Source: Aurelia coerulea (taxonomy: Eukaryota > Cnidaria > Scyphozoa > Semaeostomeae > Ulmaridae). From it: 64,000 bases of DNA. Shown piece by piece: positions 28,501 to 43,500 of the stretch. The translations under genes were made by a program, and so were the position numbers. How positions within the stretch are numbered: the stretch's first letter is position 1; each line of letters begins with the position of its first letter. The notes beneath the pieces are model-generated. The model made no database searches and was not told where the DNA came from. It saw only the letters and a list, made by a program, of their open reading frames with translations. The stretch lies in contig CM076944.1 of assembly GCA_039566865.1 (NCBI GenBank), forward strand, positions 9,942,501-10,006,500. The letters are read 5' to 3'.

Positions 28501-31500
28501 GTTTGGTCAACTCCTGCAAAACATCAAAGAGTGACAGAACTTCATCTCGGTATGAAATCCCCAACTGTGGTTTTATTTCTCTTCAGTAAGTTATTTTGAG
28601 TGGGCAGGAAGCATTTCTAGCTACTTAAAGCTAATTTAAGCCCGCTATGCATGTGCATGCCGCATCCAGGCATGGGACCCCTAGTTTAACGTCCCTTCCG
28701 AAGGACTTCGAGGCGAGTTGCAAGGTCAAGCCTCCAAGGTCACCCATCCGGAGTTTGACCTCGCTCGACCGAGCTTAACTTCAGTCACCTAACGGAAACT
28801 TTAAAAGCCGCTCGGCCACTCACCCCACTCACTAGTATGGTATGAAAGTGACTATATTTTGCTCACTTTTAATGAGCAAATCATGATACAGTAAAGACCC
28901 GCATGCAAGAAACTTAATTTTTAAAATAAGGCTGCACAGTTTCTTATAAAACGAATAAATTTTGAAAAACAGGCTGATGACTTTCTTATAACAAACTCTG
29001 ATAAAAAATTCAGGCTCGCCAGTTTCTTATATTTCGGTACATAAATTTAAAAAAGTCAGTTTGTAGTTTCTTATCAATGAGTTTTCTATAAGCAGAATTT
29101 TACTGTTTTATGAAAATCGAAGCTGTGGTTAAGTAATGTAAAAACTTCATACCACAACGAGTTAGAGTTTTATGAGAATACGCTTTGATGTCATTTTACA
29201 AACTTTTATACCAAAGCTCGGATTTTTATAATGGCATGTTTTTAATTTTGTCTGGAAATTTCATGCTATGAGTCTGAGAGCTTGTATACTTGACAATGCA
29301 TATAATACAGTCTATGTAGGATTGTATCAGATTAACCAGTTGACTTGTATTAGCTAGTGTAGCATCATCTTCAGTTTTTTTAAATTATACATAGCTATGT
29401 TATGCCAACTTTGAATTAATCGATTCAAATTATCATAAAAACATAAGTTACTGACATTGGTTGAGGACTACTTGATCATTGACATTTGAGGACTACTTAA
29501 AGGGCACATGTCATGAAGCTGATTGGTTCATGCAATACAATTATATCTATTGTTTATTACAAAGCACAGGATCGAGGCTGGATTTTCATTTTAAAGTTTT
29601 AACCTCCAAAATATAAGATGGTAAAACTTGAACAATTCACACAAAATATAAGCTCGCCTCTTGAAAGGAGAATGCCGTTATATGCGTATACTAACCGGCT
29701 TTGTGTTGTACAGGACAATATAAAGCCTGAGGTCTTAAGAGTGCAGACCGAGCTTGCGAGGTCTGTGCAATAAGACCGAGGGCTTTATATTTTCCTGCAT
29801 AACTACAAAACCGGTTAGTATTGAGTTTTATTACCTGATAGCTTCTAATTTTGACTAATATCATTCAGCCAAACGCATTTTGTTACTACTATGTCACTTG
29901 ATTTTATTGTAAATCTCAAAGGCCTAAATCAGTTGCTGTGGTGACAAAATCGCGTCCTTGTATCGTATTATAAAAGGGTACGGGAAAGCCGCGGGAAATA
30001 TGCGATTAACAAATGGGATTGGCGGGATTCTTATATCGTGTTTTAAACGTCATTCAGGTAATAACATACCAGACAGCACTTTTGGTTGCATCTGTGTCGA
30101 CCACATTTTCGCTTCTTGTTGCATCTTCTTTCGCACAATGTTTCTTTTGCTACGATAAAAAAAGAGACGCTGGTTCTTAGTTATACGAACTGACGCAAAA
30201 TGAAGATTACATGACATAATTTTAAAACTTTTAGATGAAAATGTTCATCTGATACTAGCCACACAGCAGCATTGTCGTCAAATCTGTTAGAAGATTAGAT
30301 AAATAGTTATGAATGCTTCTTTATGTTAGAAAAATGCTTCTTTATGTTAGAAAAATAAGCTAAAATGAAGAAAAATAACGAGACACAAAGCAAAAAGACC
30401 AACAACATTTGTGTGTGTAAAAACTAAACCGTTGCTAACTCATTTTGCGCAAAATTATCAACAATAAACTCTCTTGAAAAGTGTTCAGATCTGAAGAAAC
30501 TTCATGCCACAGCCAGCAACGTATCCACTGAGAACGAGGGTCGTGTTTTCGTTTTCCTTCCTAAACTTTACCAAAATTGGATACTTGATCCAAACCTCTT
30601 TTCTAGCAGGTAAAAAGGTCTATTATAGAAAAGCATCTAAAGTTTCCTTCGAACAATGACAACAAAAGGAAGATTCATTTAGCCAATTGCCCAGTCTTTT
30701 TGCAAAATTCAATGCCTTTGTCATTGCTTACCTGGGTCATATTCTGCACAAGGAATTTCCTGAAAAAACAAAATGCAACGATTAAATCTTTTTTATTGAA
30801 TGTGTCACTTTGCTACAGTTTACCATCACAGGTGCAAAAAATTGGAGCAAAACAGAAAGAGGGAATAAGTCGACATAAGAAATATTGTATTCAAATCCAT
30901 TGCAAAATATTACACAAATGAGACGAATCTCGTTGTCCTATTCTCTTTGCTCAACAAAATAAAATGCGATATATTGCAAGGTCAGATACTTTTCTTCGCT
31001 TTATTTTGCCACAGTTGATGCTAGCATCTGGTATCTTTACCCTCAATCCTAAATACGGACAATGACCCCCAGGTGGTACTTCCTGTAATGCCGCGGATTC
31101 CATGCATCCATGCACACAGTTGATGCTAGCAACTGGTATCTTAACCATCAATCCTAAATATAAACAATGACCCGCGGGTGGTACTTCCTGTCATGCCGCA
31201 GATTCCATGCACACAGTTGATGCTAGCAACTGGTATCTTAACCATCAATCCTAAATATAAACAATGACCCGCGGTTGGTACTTCCTGTCATGCCGCAGAT
31301 TCCATGCACACAGTTGATGCTAGCAACTGGTATCTTAACCATCAATCCTAAATATAAACAATGACCCGCGGGTGGTACTTCCTGTCATGCCGCAGATTCC
31401 ATGCACACAGTTGATGCTAGCAACTGGTATCTTAACCATCAATCCTAAATATAAACAATGACCCGCGGGTGGTACTTCCTGTCATGCCGCAGATTCCATG

Positions 31501-34500
31501 CACACAGTTGATGCTAGCAACTGGTATCTTAACCATCAATCCTAAATATAAACAATGACCCGCGGGTGGTACTTCCTGTCATGCCGCAGATTCCATGCAC
31601 ACAGTTGATGCTAGCAACTGGTATCTTAACCATCAATCCTAAATATAAACAATGACCCGCGGGTTGTACTTCCTGTCATGCCGCAGATTCCATGCACACA
31701 GTTGATGCTAGCAACTGGTATCTTAACCATCAATCCTAAATATAAACAATGACCCGCGGTTGGTACTTCCTGTCATGCCGCAGATTCCATGCACACAGTT
31801 GATGCTAGCAACTGGTATCTTTACCATCAATCCTAAATACGGACAATGACCCGCGGTTGGTACTTCCTGTCATGCCGCAGATTCCATGCACACAGTTGAT
31901 GCTAGCAACTGGTATCTTAACCATCAATCCTAAATATAAACAATGACCCGCGGTTGGTACTTCCTGTCATGCCGCAGATTCCATGCACACAGTTGATGCT
32001 AGCAACTGGTATCTTTACCATCAATCCTAAATATAAACAATGACCCGCGGGTGGTACTTCCTGTCATGCCGCAGATTCCATGCACACAGTTGATGCTAGC
32101 AACTGGTATCTTAACCATCAATCCTAAATATAAACAATGACCCGCGGGTTGTACTTCCTGTCATGCCGCAGATTCCATGCACACAGTTGATGCTAGCAAC
32201 TGGTATCTTAACCATCAATCCTAAATATAAACAATGACCCGCGGTTGGTACTTCCTGTCATGCCGCAGATTCCATGCACACAGTTGATGCTAGCAACTGG
32301 TATCTTAACCATCAATCCTAAATATAAACAATGACCCGCGGGTTGTACTTCCTGTCATGCCGCAGATTCCATGCACACAGTTGATGCTAGCAACTGGTAT
32401 CTTAACCATCAATCCTAAATATAAACAATGACCCGCGGGTTGTACTTCCTGTCATGCCGCAGATTCCATGCACACAGTTGATGCTAGCAACTGGTATCTT
32501 TACCATCAATCCTAAATACGGACAATGACCCGCGGGTTGTACTTCCTGTCATGCCGCAGATTCCATGCACACAGTTGATGCTAGCAACTGGTATCTTAAC
32601 CATCAATCCTAAATATAAACAATGACCCGCGGTTGGTACTTCCTGTCATGCCGCAGATTCCATGCACACAGTTGATGCTAGCAACTGGTATCTTTACCAT
32701 CAATCCTAAATACGGACAATGACCCGCGGGTTGTACTTCCTGTCATGCCGCAGATTCCATGCACACAGTTGATGCTAGCAACTGGTATCTTAACCATCAA
32801 TCCTAAATATAAACAATGACCCGCGGTTGGTACTTCCTGTCATGCTGCAGATTCCATGCACACAGTTGATGCTAGCAACTGGTATCTTAACCATCAATCC
32901 TAAATATAAACAATGACCCGCGGGTGGTACTTCCTGTCATGCCGCAGATTCCATGCACACAGTTGATGCTAGCAACTGGTATCTTAACCATCAATCCTAA
33001 ATATAAACAATGACCCGCGGGTGGTACTTCCTGTCATGCCGCAGATTCCATGCACACAGTTGATGCTAGCAACTGGTATCTTAACCATCAATCCTAAATA
33101 TAAACAATGACCCGCGGGTGGTACTTCCTGTCATGCCGCAGATTCCATGCACACAGTTGATGCTAGCAACTGGTATCTTAACCATCAATCCTAAATATAA
33201 ACAATGACCCGCGGGTGGTACTTCCTGTCATGCCGCAGATTCCATGCACACAGTTGATGCTAGCAACTGGTATCTTAACCATCAATCCTAAATATAAACA
33301 ATGACCCGCGGTTGGTACTTCCTGTCATGCCGCAGATTCCATGCACACAGTTGATGCTAGCAACTGGTATCTTAACCATCAATCCTAAATATAAACAATG
33401 ACCCGCGGGTGGTACTTCCTGTCATGCCGCAGATTCCATGCACACAGTTGATGCTAGCAACTGGTATCTTAACCATCAATCCTAAATATAAACAATGACC
33501 CGCGGTTGGTACTTCCTGTCATGCCGCAGATTCCATGCACACAGTTGATGCTAGCAACTGGTATCTTTACCATCAATCCTAAATATAAACAATGACCCGC
33601 GGTTGGCACAGTTGATGCTAGCATCTGGTATCTTTACCCTCAATCCTAAATACGGACAATGACCCCCAGGTGGTACTTCCTGTAAAGCCGCGGATTCCAT
33701 GCAAACCTTTCATTGATGTCTGCAAGCGTTAAGATCATTTTCCTTAAGACCCTGAACTCCAATTTTCATAATTGAAAAAAGATAAGATAATCCGGGTGCG
33801 CCAAAATAAACTATGCACGTTTGGCAGGCCACAATATATCGTCCACTGGACCGATTTTGAAGATTTATGACTTAACCTGTAGCAGAAAGCCTGAATTAGA
33901 TACTGGGACTTTTTGCAATTTTTTACATTTTCAGTTTTTAGAGCTAGAAGCGCGTTTCTTAAAATTTTAGTTTTCGAAAACACTGAAAACGATAAAAAAA
34001 ACATCGATCAAGCTTTCTAAAGAATCGATATAAATGGACAAAGAGAGTACTTGTTCGTGGTGATTTGCGATTTAGAAATCGATTAATTGTAATCTGCTGC
34101 ACGAGAGTTCGTACTAAACCCCCAAATCACCTAGAAAACGTTTTCTCTTTGTTCCTTCATGTTGAGTCTTTTGACATTTGATCGACGTTTGTAGATCGTT
34201 TTCAGTATTTTCGAAAACGAACATTTTAAGAAACTCGCTTCTAGCTCTAAAAGCTGAAAATGTAAAAAATTGCAAAAATTCCCAGTATCTAATTCAGGCT
34301 TTCTGCTAAAGATTAAGTCATAAATCTTCAAAATCGGTCCAGTGTACGATTTATTGTGGCCTGCCAAACGTGCATAGTTTATTTTGGCGCACCCGGTAGA
34401 TAGTGATTTTTATCTAGCCTCACTACATAAGGACCCTCAACTTACGCTCATCTAATTGAAGTGAATTAATGTTGTTGTTGTCGCTCCAGTCAAGGGCCTT

Positions 34501-37500
34501 ATGGACTAACTCTTCTCAAAACGGCAAAAAAATTCTCGCCAGGAACAAATTTGTTCCTGGACCAATCAGGATGCAAGACTTGAAATAACTTGATGGGATT
34601 GGCTGATTCTTCTTCAATTTAAACTTCCCGCCAAAGGCAAACAAACGAATTCGAACAACGCGTTCGACTGAACTGCTCCAACGATCAAAATCTCAAAGTA
34701 GCGAACGAATTTACGAGATCTTTTGCGTTCCCAAACAACCAAAATATCACTTATGGGTAGGATTGTTTTGCTTTAATAGCTTGAAGAAACATTCATCTAA
34801 GTACTGATTGCTTGTTTTGCAGTGTAGCACTTCAGGAAAACCACTTTTTGCGGCGATTTAGGGTCGGTGGTTTCAAGAAAAAATAGCAGGTGATTTAGGC
34901 CATGTCCGTTTCTGGAAGCGTAAGTCCATGAGTCGTAGTTATAGCGTCCATCAGCCTATCAATAGCGATAACCTACGAACATATAATCAGTCCAATTTTT
35001 ATCTATAAACTAGCAATAGATAAAAACAACAGTCTAATAACAACAGTCAATCAGTGCTGCACAATGGAGCATGTTGGTCCAATGGTCCAATGATCGTGTT
35101 ACCTTATGGTAGATAGGACACGACATGCAATGATTGTCACAATATTCCAATGTGTTCCTCCAAAATAACGTTTTATATTGTCTTGATTTCCTTCCCCCTT
35201 TCTTAAACATTTACGTTTATTGAAATTGATAATTGGCTTCAATTATGAGTGGTTCCTTTGCACTCCTTTGATTCATTTGTTGTTAAATGCAAGTGAAATC
35301 CAAATGATCACAGGATCAAAGCTCACAAATTTTCATAAGACAGACGGCTTTTTGCAGTATTGGATTTTATGGGCATAAACCGGGCACGAGCCGTGAACCG
35401 CAGCCGCGAATTAGCCAGATGAGGGCCTGTTACAGGCTCGTCTCGCTCGCTGGATTAAAAAAGATTAGATGCTGCTGCGCAGCAATCAGATACCGATCTG
35501 CATCTACACAATGAGTAATGGTTCAGAGACTTCTTTCACATCATTACTCGTTTCGTAATCGTACGAAGCGAGATTTTGCTAGATTAAAAAACAAAACTTT
35601 GGCATGACAAAGTTTTGTAAAAATGCTTTCATAAAATTCATCTACCAAATCTCAAGCAGTCGAAAACTTTACAACATATTTTCAGTAAAGAAGTTAAATC
35701 ATTCTGCCTCCCCAAAATCTTCTGTACGTCTGAGTGCTTAATTTGTGCATTAAAAAGCAGATGGAAACAGGATCTTACGAAGCAACTAACCATCAACTCC
35801 ACACAGAGGAACCTTTTGCAGACTTGAATACTTACATAAAAATGGTTTTATTCTGTCGTATTTTTGCTTGGAAGTTTCTAGACCGAAAAACTTTATCCGC
35901 CGAAACAGCGAGAAATATGTCGAAAGTTGCTTCACCAAAGTCTGTCCCTCGAAAATTCATAGGCCGAAAGTTTTGGTCGTTTTGGTTTGTAAAGTAACCT
36001 GGAAAATTTCAGACCATGAATAATGACGTGTTATTAAAGAAAGCGAGTCTGCCTCTTTGACAAAGACATACCGATTTGGAGTTTCCACATCTGCATGTAA
36101 CGACAGTTTCTCCGCCGCAAGGCCCACACGGCCCTGTGTGGCATGGACGCTTGCAGAAATGTCCTTGACCTACAAACAACAGAATAATACAACATCTTGC
36201 AGCAGAAACCGTTTAGCCACAGATCAATATTTGCATAAATTTCTGTAATCCATGCAATGCTGAAATGCAATTTTGACAAACTTCCTTATGACCACAGAGG
36301 ACATGGCATACAGTAAAATGGCCACACATAAGAACCTACTTTTTTGAGAGCCAGGCTGACATAGGTTCTTATTTCAAAGGTACTAAGACTAATTTCAAGG
36401 TATAAAGGTTCTTATTAGAAGAGTGTTTAGAGTAGGCCGTTTTAGAATCTTCAGCAAAGATGTCCAGCCCTGTTATTTGTTTTGGCAAACATATTATGTC
36501 CCTAATAAAAAAATTCTAAGCTCACAAACAGCAGGGGACGAGATTCAAACTTTAACAGTCAAGTGGGATAAACATAAACTTAATAACGACAGTCCAAAAT
36601 TAACTTTGCTATCCCCGCAGTAAGAACACATTTTTCATCAATTTCTTGGATGTACTTGAGGAAGTTCTTGATAACAAGGTACATAATTTAGAAAAAACAG
36701 CCTCTAGTTTCTTATTTTAGTGGGTTCTTATATGCAGGGATTTACTGTACTTAACAAACAACTTTCAATCCACTATATACCGAGTGTTCCAGAAAAAAGT
36801 ATACAGATTTGTTTGGCTCCGCATATATGAGAATTTAGCTTGAATCCATCTTAAAACGTTCCACAATAGTTACCTTGAACATGGATACCTTGTTTTTCAT
36901 ACTGATGCCTGGTGCTTGGGGTGTTGAAATATTAATTTTGAAGCCCAAATTTGAAGTCATCTCCAAACCAGATAAATGAAACCTTGGAAAAACATTTGGT
37001 CATTGATCCACTTGCCGAAAACAAGAATTCGAAGATTGGCATAGTAATCGAATTTTCGCAATTCTTCGAACAAAGGAACCTTTCTGGGGTACCTCGTATC
37101 ATAGGTAATTGATACTTTCTTGCAAATACCCCTAAGCCAGATCCGTGTTGTTAATCCTTGAGTTCTCATTCCTAATTTCAAAAATTTGGCTCGACACAAA
37201 TCTCCCAAACATAAACATCAAACGTTTTGCATCTCAATTTGCTCGTAGTTGATTTAAAGGCACACTATCCCCTTGATGAATAAAAAAAATCGATAAAGAT
37301 CTCATTGAATATTTCACAAATTTACGTTAATTTCCTTTATTCAACGAAGGCAGGATCATTCATGCGTAATTTTCATGGCCATGAAAATTATGCATGAATG
37401 ACCTTGCTTTCTTTGGATGAAGCAAATTATCGAGGGGACAGTGTGCCTTTAAGACGTAGGCTGAGAGTGGGATTTATCACGCTACGGCATGTATCATGCA

Positions 37501-40500
37501 GTTTCTGGTTTCGACATCCAGAAACACTATTCAACTACTTCAAAAACAAACACAAATTCAAGAGAAGTTTCCATGATCATTGCTTCTTATTCGGAATCAT
37601 TGTCAGCTGGATCACTTTATCCTTGTTCAAAATATGCTGTGACACAGAGCAGATGCATGCAAATTGGTTTTTGGCATAAGCCAGAGCTCGCAGTGGCGGA
37701 CACTTTGCCAAATATTGGGGGGGCAAAGCTATTGTTTTTAAAAAGCAGTTCTATTGTTTTCGAACAAAAATCTTTGTTCTAGCCAACATTGGGGGGGGGC
37801 GAAAATGATAATGTTTTAAAGGTAAAAAGCTTATTCTAAAATATTTGAAGAATGTCCCTTGGATAATGAAAGCTAAAATGGTCCAAAATATCTAACTGCC
37901 TGATTGATCCACCAGTGAAGTTGCGGTTTTTAGCACCAAACGCTGGGATCGCAGGAGTAGAATAGGCCTAATCAAGTCCGCGACCCCTGCCATGACGCCC
38001 AAGTGGTGGGGCTCTACCTGGGATCGAACCCTGTCCGCCTGACTGTTCTGGCTGCAATGTCAGAGGATTACACCACTGCGCCACAACACCAGGATCTAAT
38101 AGCAATTATTTCATACATTTAATTGCCTTTGAATGTTATTTACATATGGCCTGTACATACATAAAAACCCATTTGAATGATATTTGAATATAACAATACC
38201 TGTAGGTCCGCAAGGAAGTTTTTTCCCACAGAAATTATTACAGCACGGAATAGGATCCAAGCATGATTGACGTGTTTCTCCAGGCTGAAGCAAATCATCA
38301 ATACGTGTCTGTTTGCAAGGACAAAATTCGACATTTATTGGCAAATAAATGCATGATTTACACTGGCCAGGGTGACATATTTCTTCACAAGAATGATTTC
38401 CGCAGTCAAGCATCCTAAATGAACAAAGCAAAATGTAAAGACTTAGACCTCGTTTACACGGTAGCGGATCACTTTTGATCCAATACAAAAAGTGTTGCGA
38501 ATCTGCCCCCCGTTTGCACGAGCTCGAAGTGATCCGATACACTTCTGCTCCGCTATCCGCAGCAATTCTCATTCTGAAACGAAAGCGAACTCGTGTTGTA
38601 TCGAATCACTTTTGTATCGGATCACTGCTGTAAACGCAAGTGATCCACGTCAATTTTTTTACGGATTCCTGACCAGAATATCTTTCTATTGTCTTCACTA
38701 TATTTGCTTTCATTGTCTGTTTGAAGATAATGGCAGCACACGTGTTGACAGTGGATGTACTTGTTGTGATCCGCTACCGAGTAAACAGGAGGGTGATCCG
38801 TTAACACTTTTAATCAGATACCGTGTAAACAGAGGGTGATCCGTGATACTTTGATCCGTATCACTTTTGATCCGCTACCGTGTAAGCGGGGTCTTAGACA
38901 CATTGACACTTGACATCGGTATTTTGTTATCATTCAATTCATAAAGTTACAACACATATTACTGATGACAAGTCCTCTTTGGCATACTCAAACTTGTACC
39001 TTTGAATCTAAAGATCTCTGCAGACTCGCGTTTTATAACTGGAGTGCTGGGATTTTTGTTGAAACTTCAGAGTCCAGAGATTTTCTGGGCTGAGTCTGTT
39101 CGTGATCTTGTAGGCCATTACTGCAAGTTCAAACAAGAAGATCATCATTTTGATCATTCGCCTTTTATCCTGGACGTGTCGATCATGGAAATCGCCCTGT
39201 CTTGAAAATGTTCAAGAGGATTCATTTCTTGAATTTGAGAGGCAACCCCAAATAACATCTGCATATTACATATGATTTTCTAAAAGAGGACGATATACAT
39301 TGCTTAACTGAAATTGTGTGAGGATGTTTTCAATTTTTGTAAAGATGTAAGACCTCCACAAACTTTCTCTTGGACATCTTTGAATTGCTCTAGTATCTTA
39401 CCGTGAACATATTTCCTTGCAAGAATACCTTGCCAAGCCATTTTCATCAATGATCATACTTTGCTTCCCTGAAATAAGATATTTCATTTCATTTCAATTT
39501 TCGTTTCAGCATATAAAAACAGGCCTAATGAGCTAAAACAGGTACAGTTCTTCTTTCCAGCCAAGAAACTTGAGATTTATCCTGCAATGATCGATAAAAT
39601 GGTTGCTAAATGACCAAAAGAAAACGTTAAATGAATCTATTTTCTGGCTTACGAAAACCTGGCATTTCACTTCTCGGACCAGCAGCAAAGTAATTTCATT
39701 GCTTCAATAATTGGTCCATATTTTGATCTGCATTCAGAATGGCTTTTCTAAGCAAAGACTACTGTAGTATGAAGTGAAATAAACTGTGGACTTATGAGCA
39801 TAATAGCTAGAGTGAACAAACATAATTCAAATTTCTACCAATCAAATTAACTCAACTCAACACCTTAGGACAAGTCCCGGGCTGGTATGATTGATGATAG
39901 AATACAAGATTATAATGTTATGAATGGTATGTCATAGTTTTTCCCACCATTGTTCGTCTTTTCCCTGTGAAATTGCGTATTCAAATAACCTACCTGAGCG
40001 AAATGACGTCATAAAACCGCAAAGAATCTGTGTCCTCTGACGTCACTTTCAGCGAAAACGAGGCTGTTTCGTTTTTTCGCCTATTGTTTTTTCGCCTCTT
40101 TATCGTGTGCTCATGCGAGAAAATGGCGACACACCGACCAGATGTGTCCTAAAATATTAGCATTTTTATTGAGTTTACAGCTGTTACGAGCCTCAAAAAG
40201 TGGAACTAAGTTAAGGATTCGCGGCAGCAGTTGGTAAGTTAGTTTTCTAACATTAATCATACCAACTTCAGATTTGTCCTTTAACTCAAATTAAAAAATT
40301 CTTGATAAGTAACGAAAAATATTCAGGTATTTGTACGACCTTGTGTCGTTCCTTTTATAACGAATAATAGATTTGCTTTGGAGAACAACGAAAGAACGTT
40401 GTACAAAGATATTACCTTCTCCACATTTCTGCTCACGCTCGCCTTTGCCACAGAAACATTCTAAAAGAAAATGTTTTCACTGAGTTAATGCGAAAACTTT

Positions 40501-43500
40501 ATCAAGCAACGCGTTCTTTTAGGAATCAAGGACTATATAATTGATCTGAAGCCAATTTTTTCTTTCTTGCAAAGGCCCAGAACCCATCCTATGCAAGATA
40601 ATCTACTACTCAACTTTGTCCCCTGTTGTTGTCGAAAAGTAAACTGAAATATAAAGTACGATTGCAGGAAATCTAGGCAAGCCTTTTCAGACTTGGCAAA
40701 GCTGCAGATGAACAACCAAGCTCAGGAAAGGGTGAACGAAAATATAAAATTTTTGAGTAGTTTCCAAGACGTTTCTGCAATGGTTTCTGAAATGGAGACT
40801 GGGTTTTGGAAATAATTAGAAAAAACCATAAAGGGTAATATCAGCAGTTGTAGAGGGTGTCCCAAAAAAAAACATTGTTTCAGTTTGATTGATTATTAAA
40901 GAATAACGAAATAATGAACGGGCTCCATGGTAAAATAACCATATTGCTTGGATTTTAAGTTAATTTCAGACACCAGAAGCTAGCAAATCGGCCTGATATT
41001 CATGTAGTTACGAGCTTTGGAAGTTCAAGCTAATGCGAAAGCTAAAACCAGACGCCCTTAAATTAAAATTTTATGAAAATAGAATATCTTTTATTCCAAG
41101 CAAATCAAATGGAATTTAAAAAGCACTTTCGATAAATTAGCTTTCTCTAACATTGAATCAAGGTCATGGATGCTTGGAGAAATCCTGTTGAGCACAATTT
41201 CGATTAGCCCCGTCTCTCATCGATTACGTTTTCATTCCATGTCTTTGGATACTTGCATTCTTTAGTAAATTACTTTTGAAGCCCTATGTTGTTTGCTCTG
41301 ATATCAACGAGAGGCAAAGCATTGAACAGTCTTCTTTTACCTCGATTTTGGGACGTCTTTTTGAAAAACAAGTCAGTTAGGGGCGTCTGGTTTCAGCTTT
41401 TGCACAAACTTGAACTTCAAAAGCTAGCAGCTCCGTAAATTCTTAGCGGATTCGAACGATTCTGGCGTCAAAAATCAATTAAAAATCTTAGGAACAGGGT
41501 TATCTGACCAACCAGGAACCTGTACTTTTAATCGGTTTTTTTATCAATATTTAACAAAACGTCGAACAATTTTTCTGGGACACCCAGTATATATTTCCAT
41601 TTTCAAGGCTATGCAGGACGACATCCTACTTACAGCTTTTCGATATGTCAAATAGAAATGGAGAAATCAACTGATTTCAGAATGAATAGGATTGTTTTGC
41701 AAAACAATAGCTTGCTGTTTTGCATATATTAGAGATGAAAACAGGACAGAGCGGAAAACAGGGGTATCTCTATAAAACGATCTACATACTTTGAGTTTCC
41801 ATGATGTCACATTCATTGCAGCTTCCTAAAGATCCAAAAAGAGAATCTCAGAAACAAATTAAAAGTCTGTCTCAAAATAGATGTCATGTGAAAATGCCCA
41901 TGAATAAAAGCAATTGAAGAGTTTTGCAATTGATGAGCAGGGATGGCTCTGCGGTAGCACGCTTTACTACAGATCAGAAGGTTGGTGGTTTGAGTCTCCA
42001 CCCTGTTGAACCTGCTATGTTGAGTGAGGAAATTGGCCAACTCTCTGTAATTCCAAGCTAAAGAATCACGGCGCGTGGTCACATCGAGAGAAAGGACCAG
42101 GACACTGCTTTTAAAAGCTTAGCTTTTCTTGAGGACAGTAACAAGATATGACTTATTCATGGTTTCTTTGAGGGTCCGTTGTATGGAGAGATCACTGTAG
42201 ATCGGTTCTTTATTCGTGTAGTTCTTTGTTAGTATATTTTCTTGTATTTAAATTATTATCCTTAGTATTAGTCCCGCATTAGTGTCTGTATTAGTATTTA
42301 GGTTATAGTATTTATAGTATTTATTTAGGTTAAGTGTAATAGCTGCAGGGCTGCAATATATTTTCATGCTCCTTGCGCTATCGTCTCGTAATGTCAATGT
42401 GTGTTAGTAGATTGTAAATTTTAGGAGAATTGATATATATATATAAAAAAGGACAGTATCAAAGAAGAACCAACATTATCGCGTTTCACAAAGAGGATCA
42501 AAGACTGGAACGCAGATAGATCCACCTGTAAAATATGTCGCTGATTAAAAACATTCTTTCTTTACTATGTATATACTATATTTGTAAATAGTTGGTTTGA
42601 ACTAGTATCATCTTAATACTACTGTAAATACCAACTTTAAATATTGATATTGATATTCTTAGTATCCCGAAAGTACGTTTCACTGTGATCCAGATTTCCA
42701 TTTTAGTGTAATTAATGCCAAAAAATGAAAATTTCAGAATTGTACCAAACTGATGTTTCTATATTTAACCGTAGCCTGAGGTATATCAAGACGCAAACAA
42801 TTTTCAAATCGGACAATTAAGTGCTGAGAAAATATCATTTCAAGTTAGGCCTAGAAAGTGTACTGCAGGCTTCTTTTGTAGCACAGCAAGGCCAAAAAAT
42901 AGCGCTAACTTTCAAATTCAAATTTCTTGGCTTGCACTCACTCGATTTTCATGATCTTTGTTTTATGTAGTGAAAAGGTCGATTGAAAATGTCATCTTGG
43001 GATGTGCAAATTTTTCAAATCCATAATGGTAACCAATCGTTCAAAAAAACTAAAACTGAATCACGAAACGCTCCTTCAACATTAAAAACAAAAAATATAT
43101 GTTTCAGAACTCTCGTAAAGCCTATTGCAGAATCAAGTTTGACCTATTGGGAACATTTTTGCAAAAGGGCTAAGTAGAATAAGCTCTCAACTAATTTTGG
43201 CGAATTTTTCACGAAGGCTAGTGAAGAAGAAGTCTTTCTCAGCAAATTCTGTCTGTATTTGCCACTGTGCTATAGACTGAACTAGAGGTTCAATGAAACA
43301 AATATTTCCCGCTTATAGTCAAAAGGAGGTTAGAGATCAACCCCCTAATCATATTAGGTATCTATTTTGGTGTTTGGTCTGTTTTTTGATGTTACTAGGC
43401 GCATTTTTCACCTTGGGATATAACAAATCATTGTGGAGTTGGCTGCATGTTTTCAAAACCTAAAGAATTAGTTAATTATGTAAAAATACTTTATACTGCT

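Noticed and set aside
31014..33713. CRISPR-like array
   Set aside because: Units are contiguous 97-bp repeats with no unique spacers, in an intron of an animal gene; a minisatellite.
36780..37215. Another TA-flanked element (CCGAGTGTTCCAGAAAAAAG)
   Set aside because: Only one end found; no matching right terminus, so not called.
38111..38572. 153-residue minus-strand frame as a stand-alone gene
   Set aside because: Only 38414-38200 is coding, as NFX1 exon 10; the extensions are intron and a MITE.
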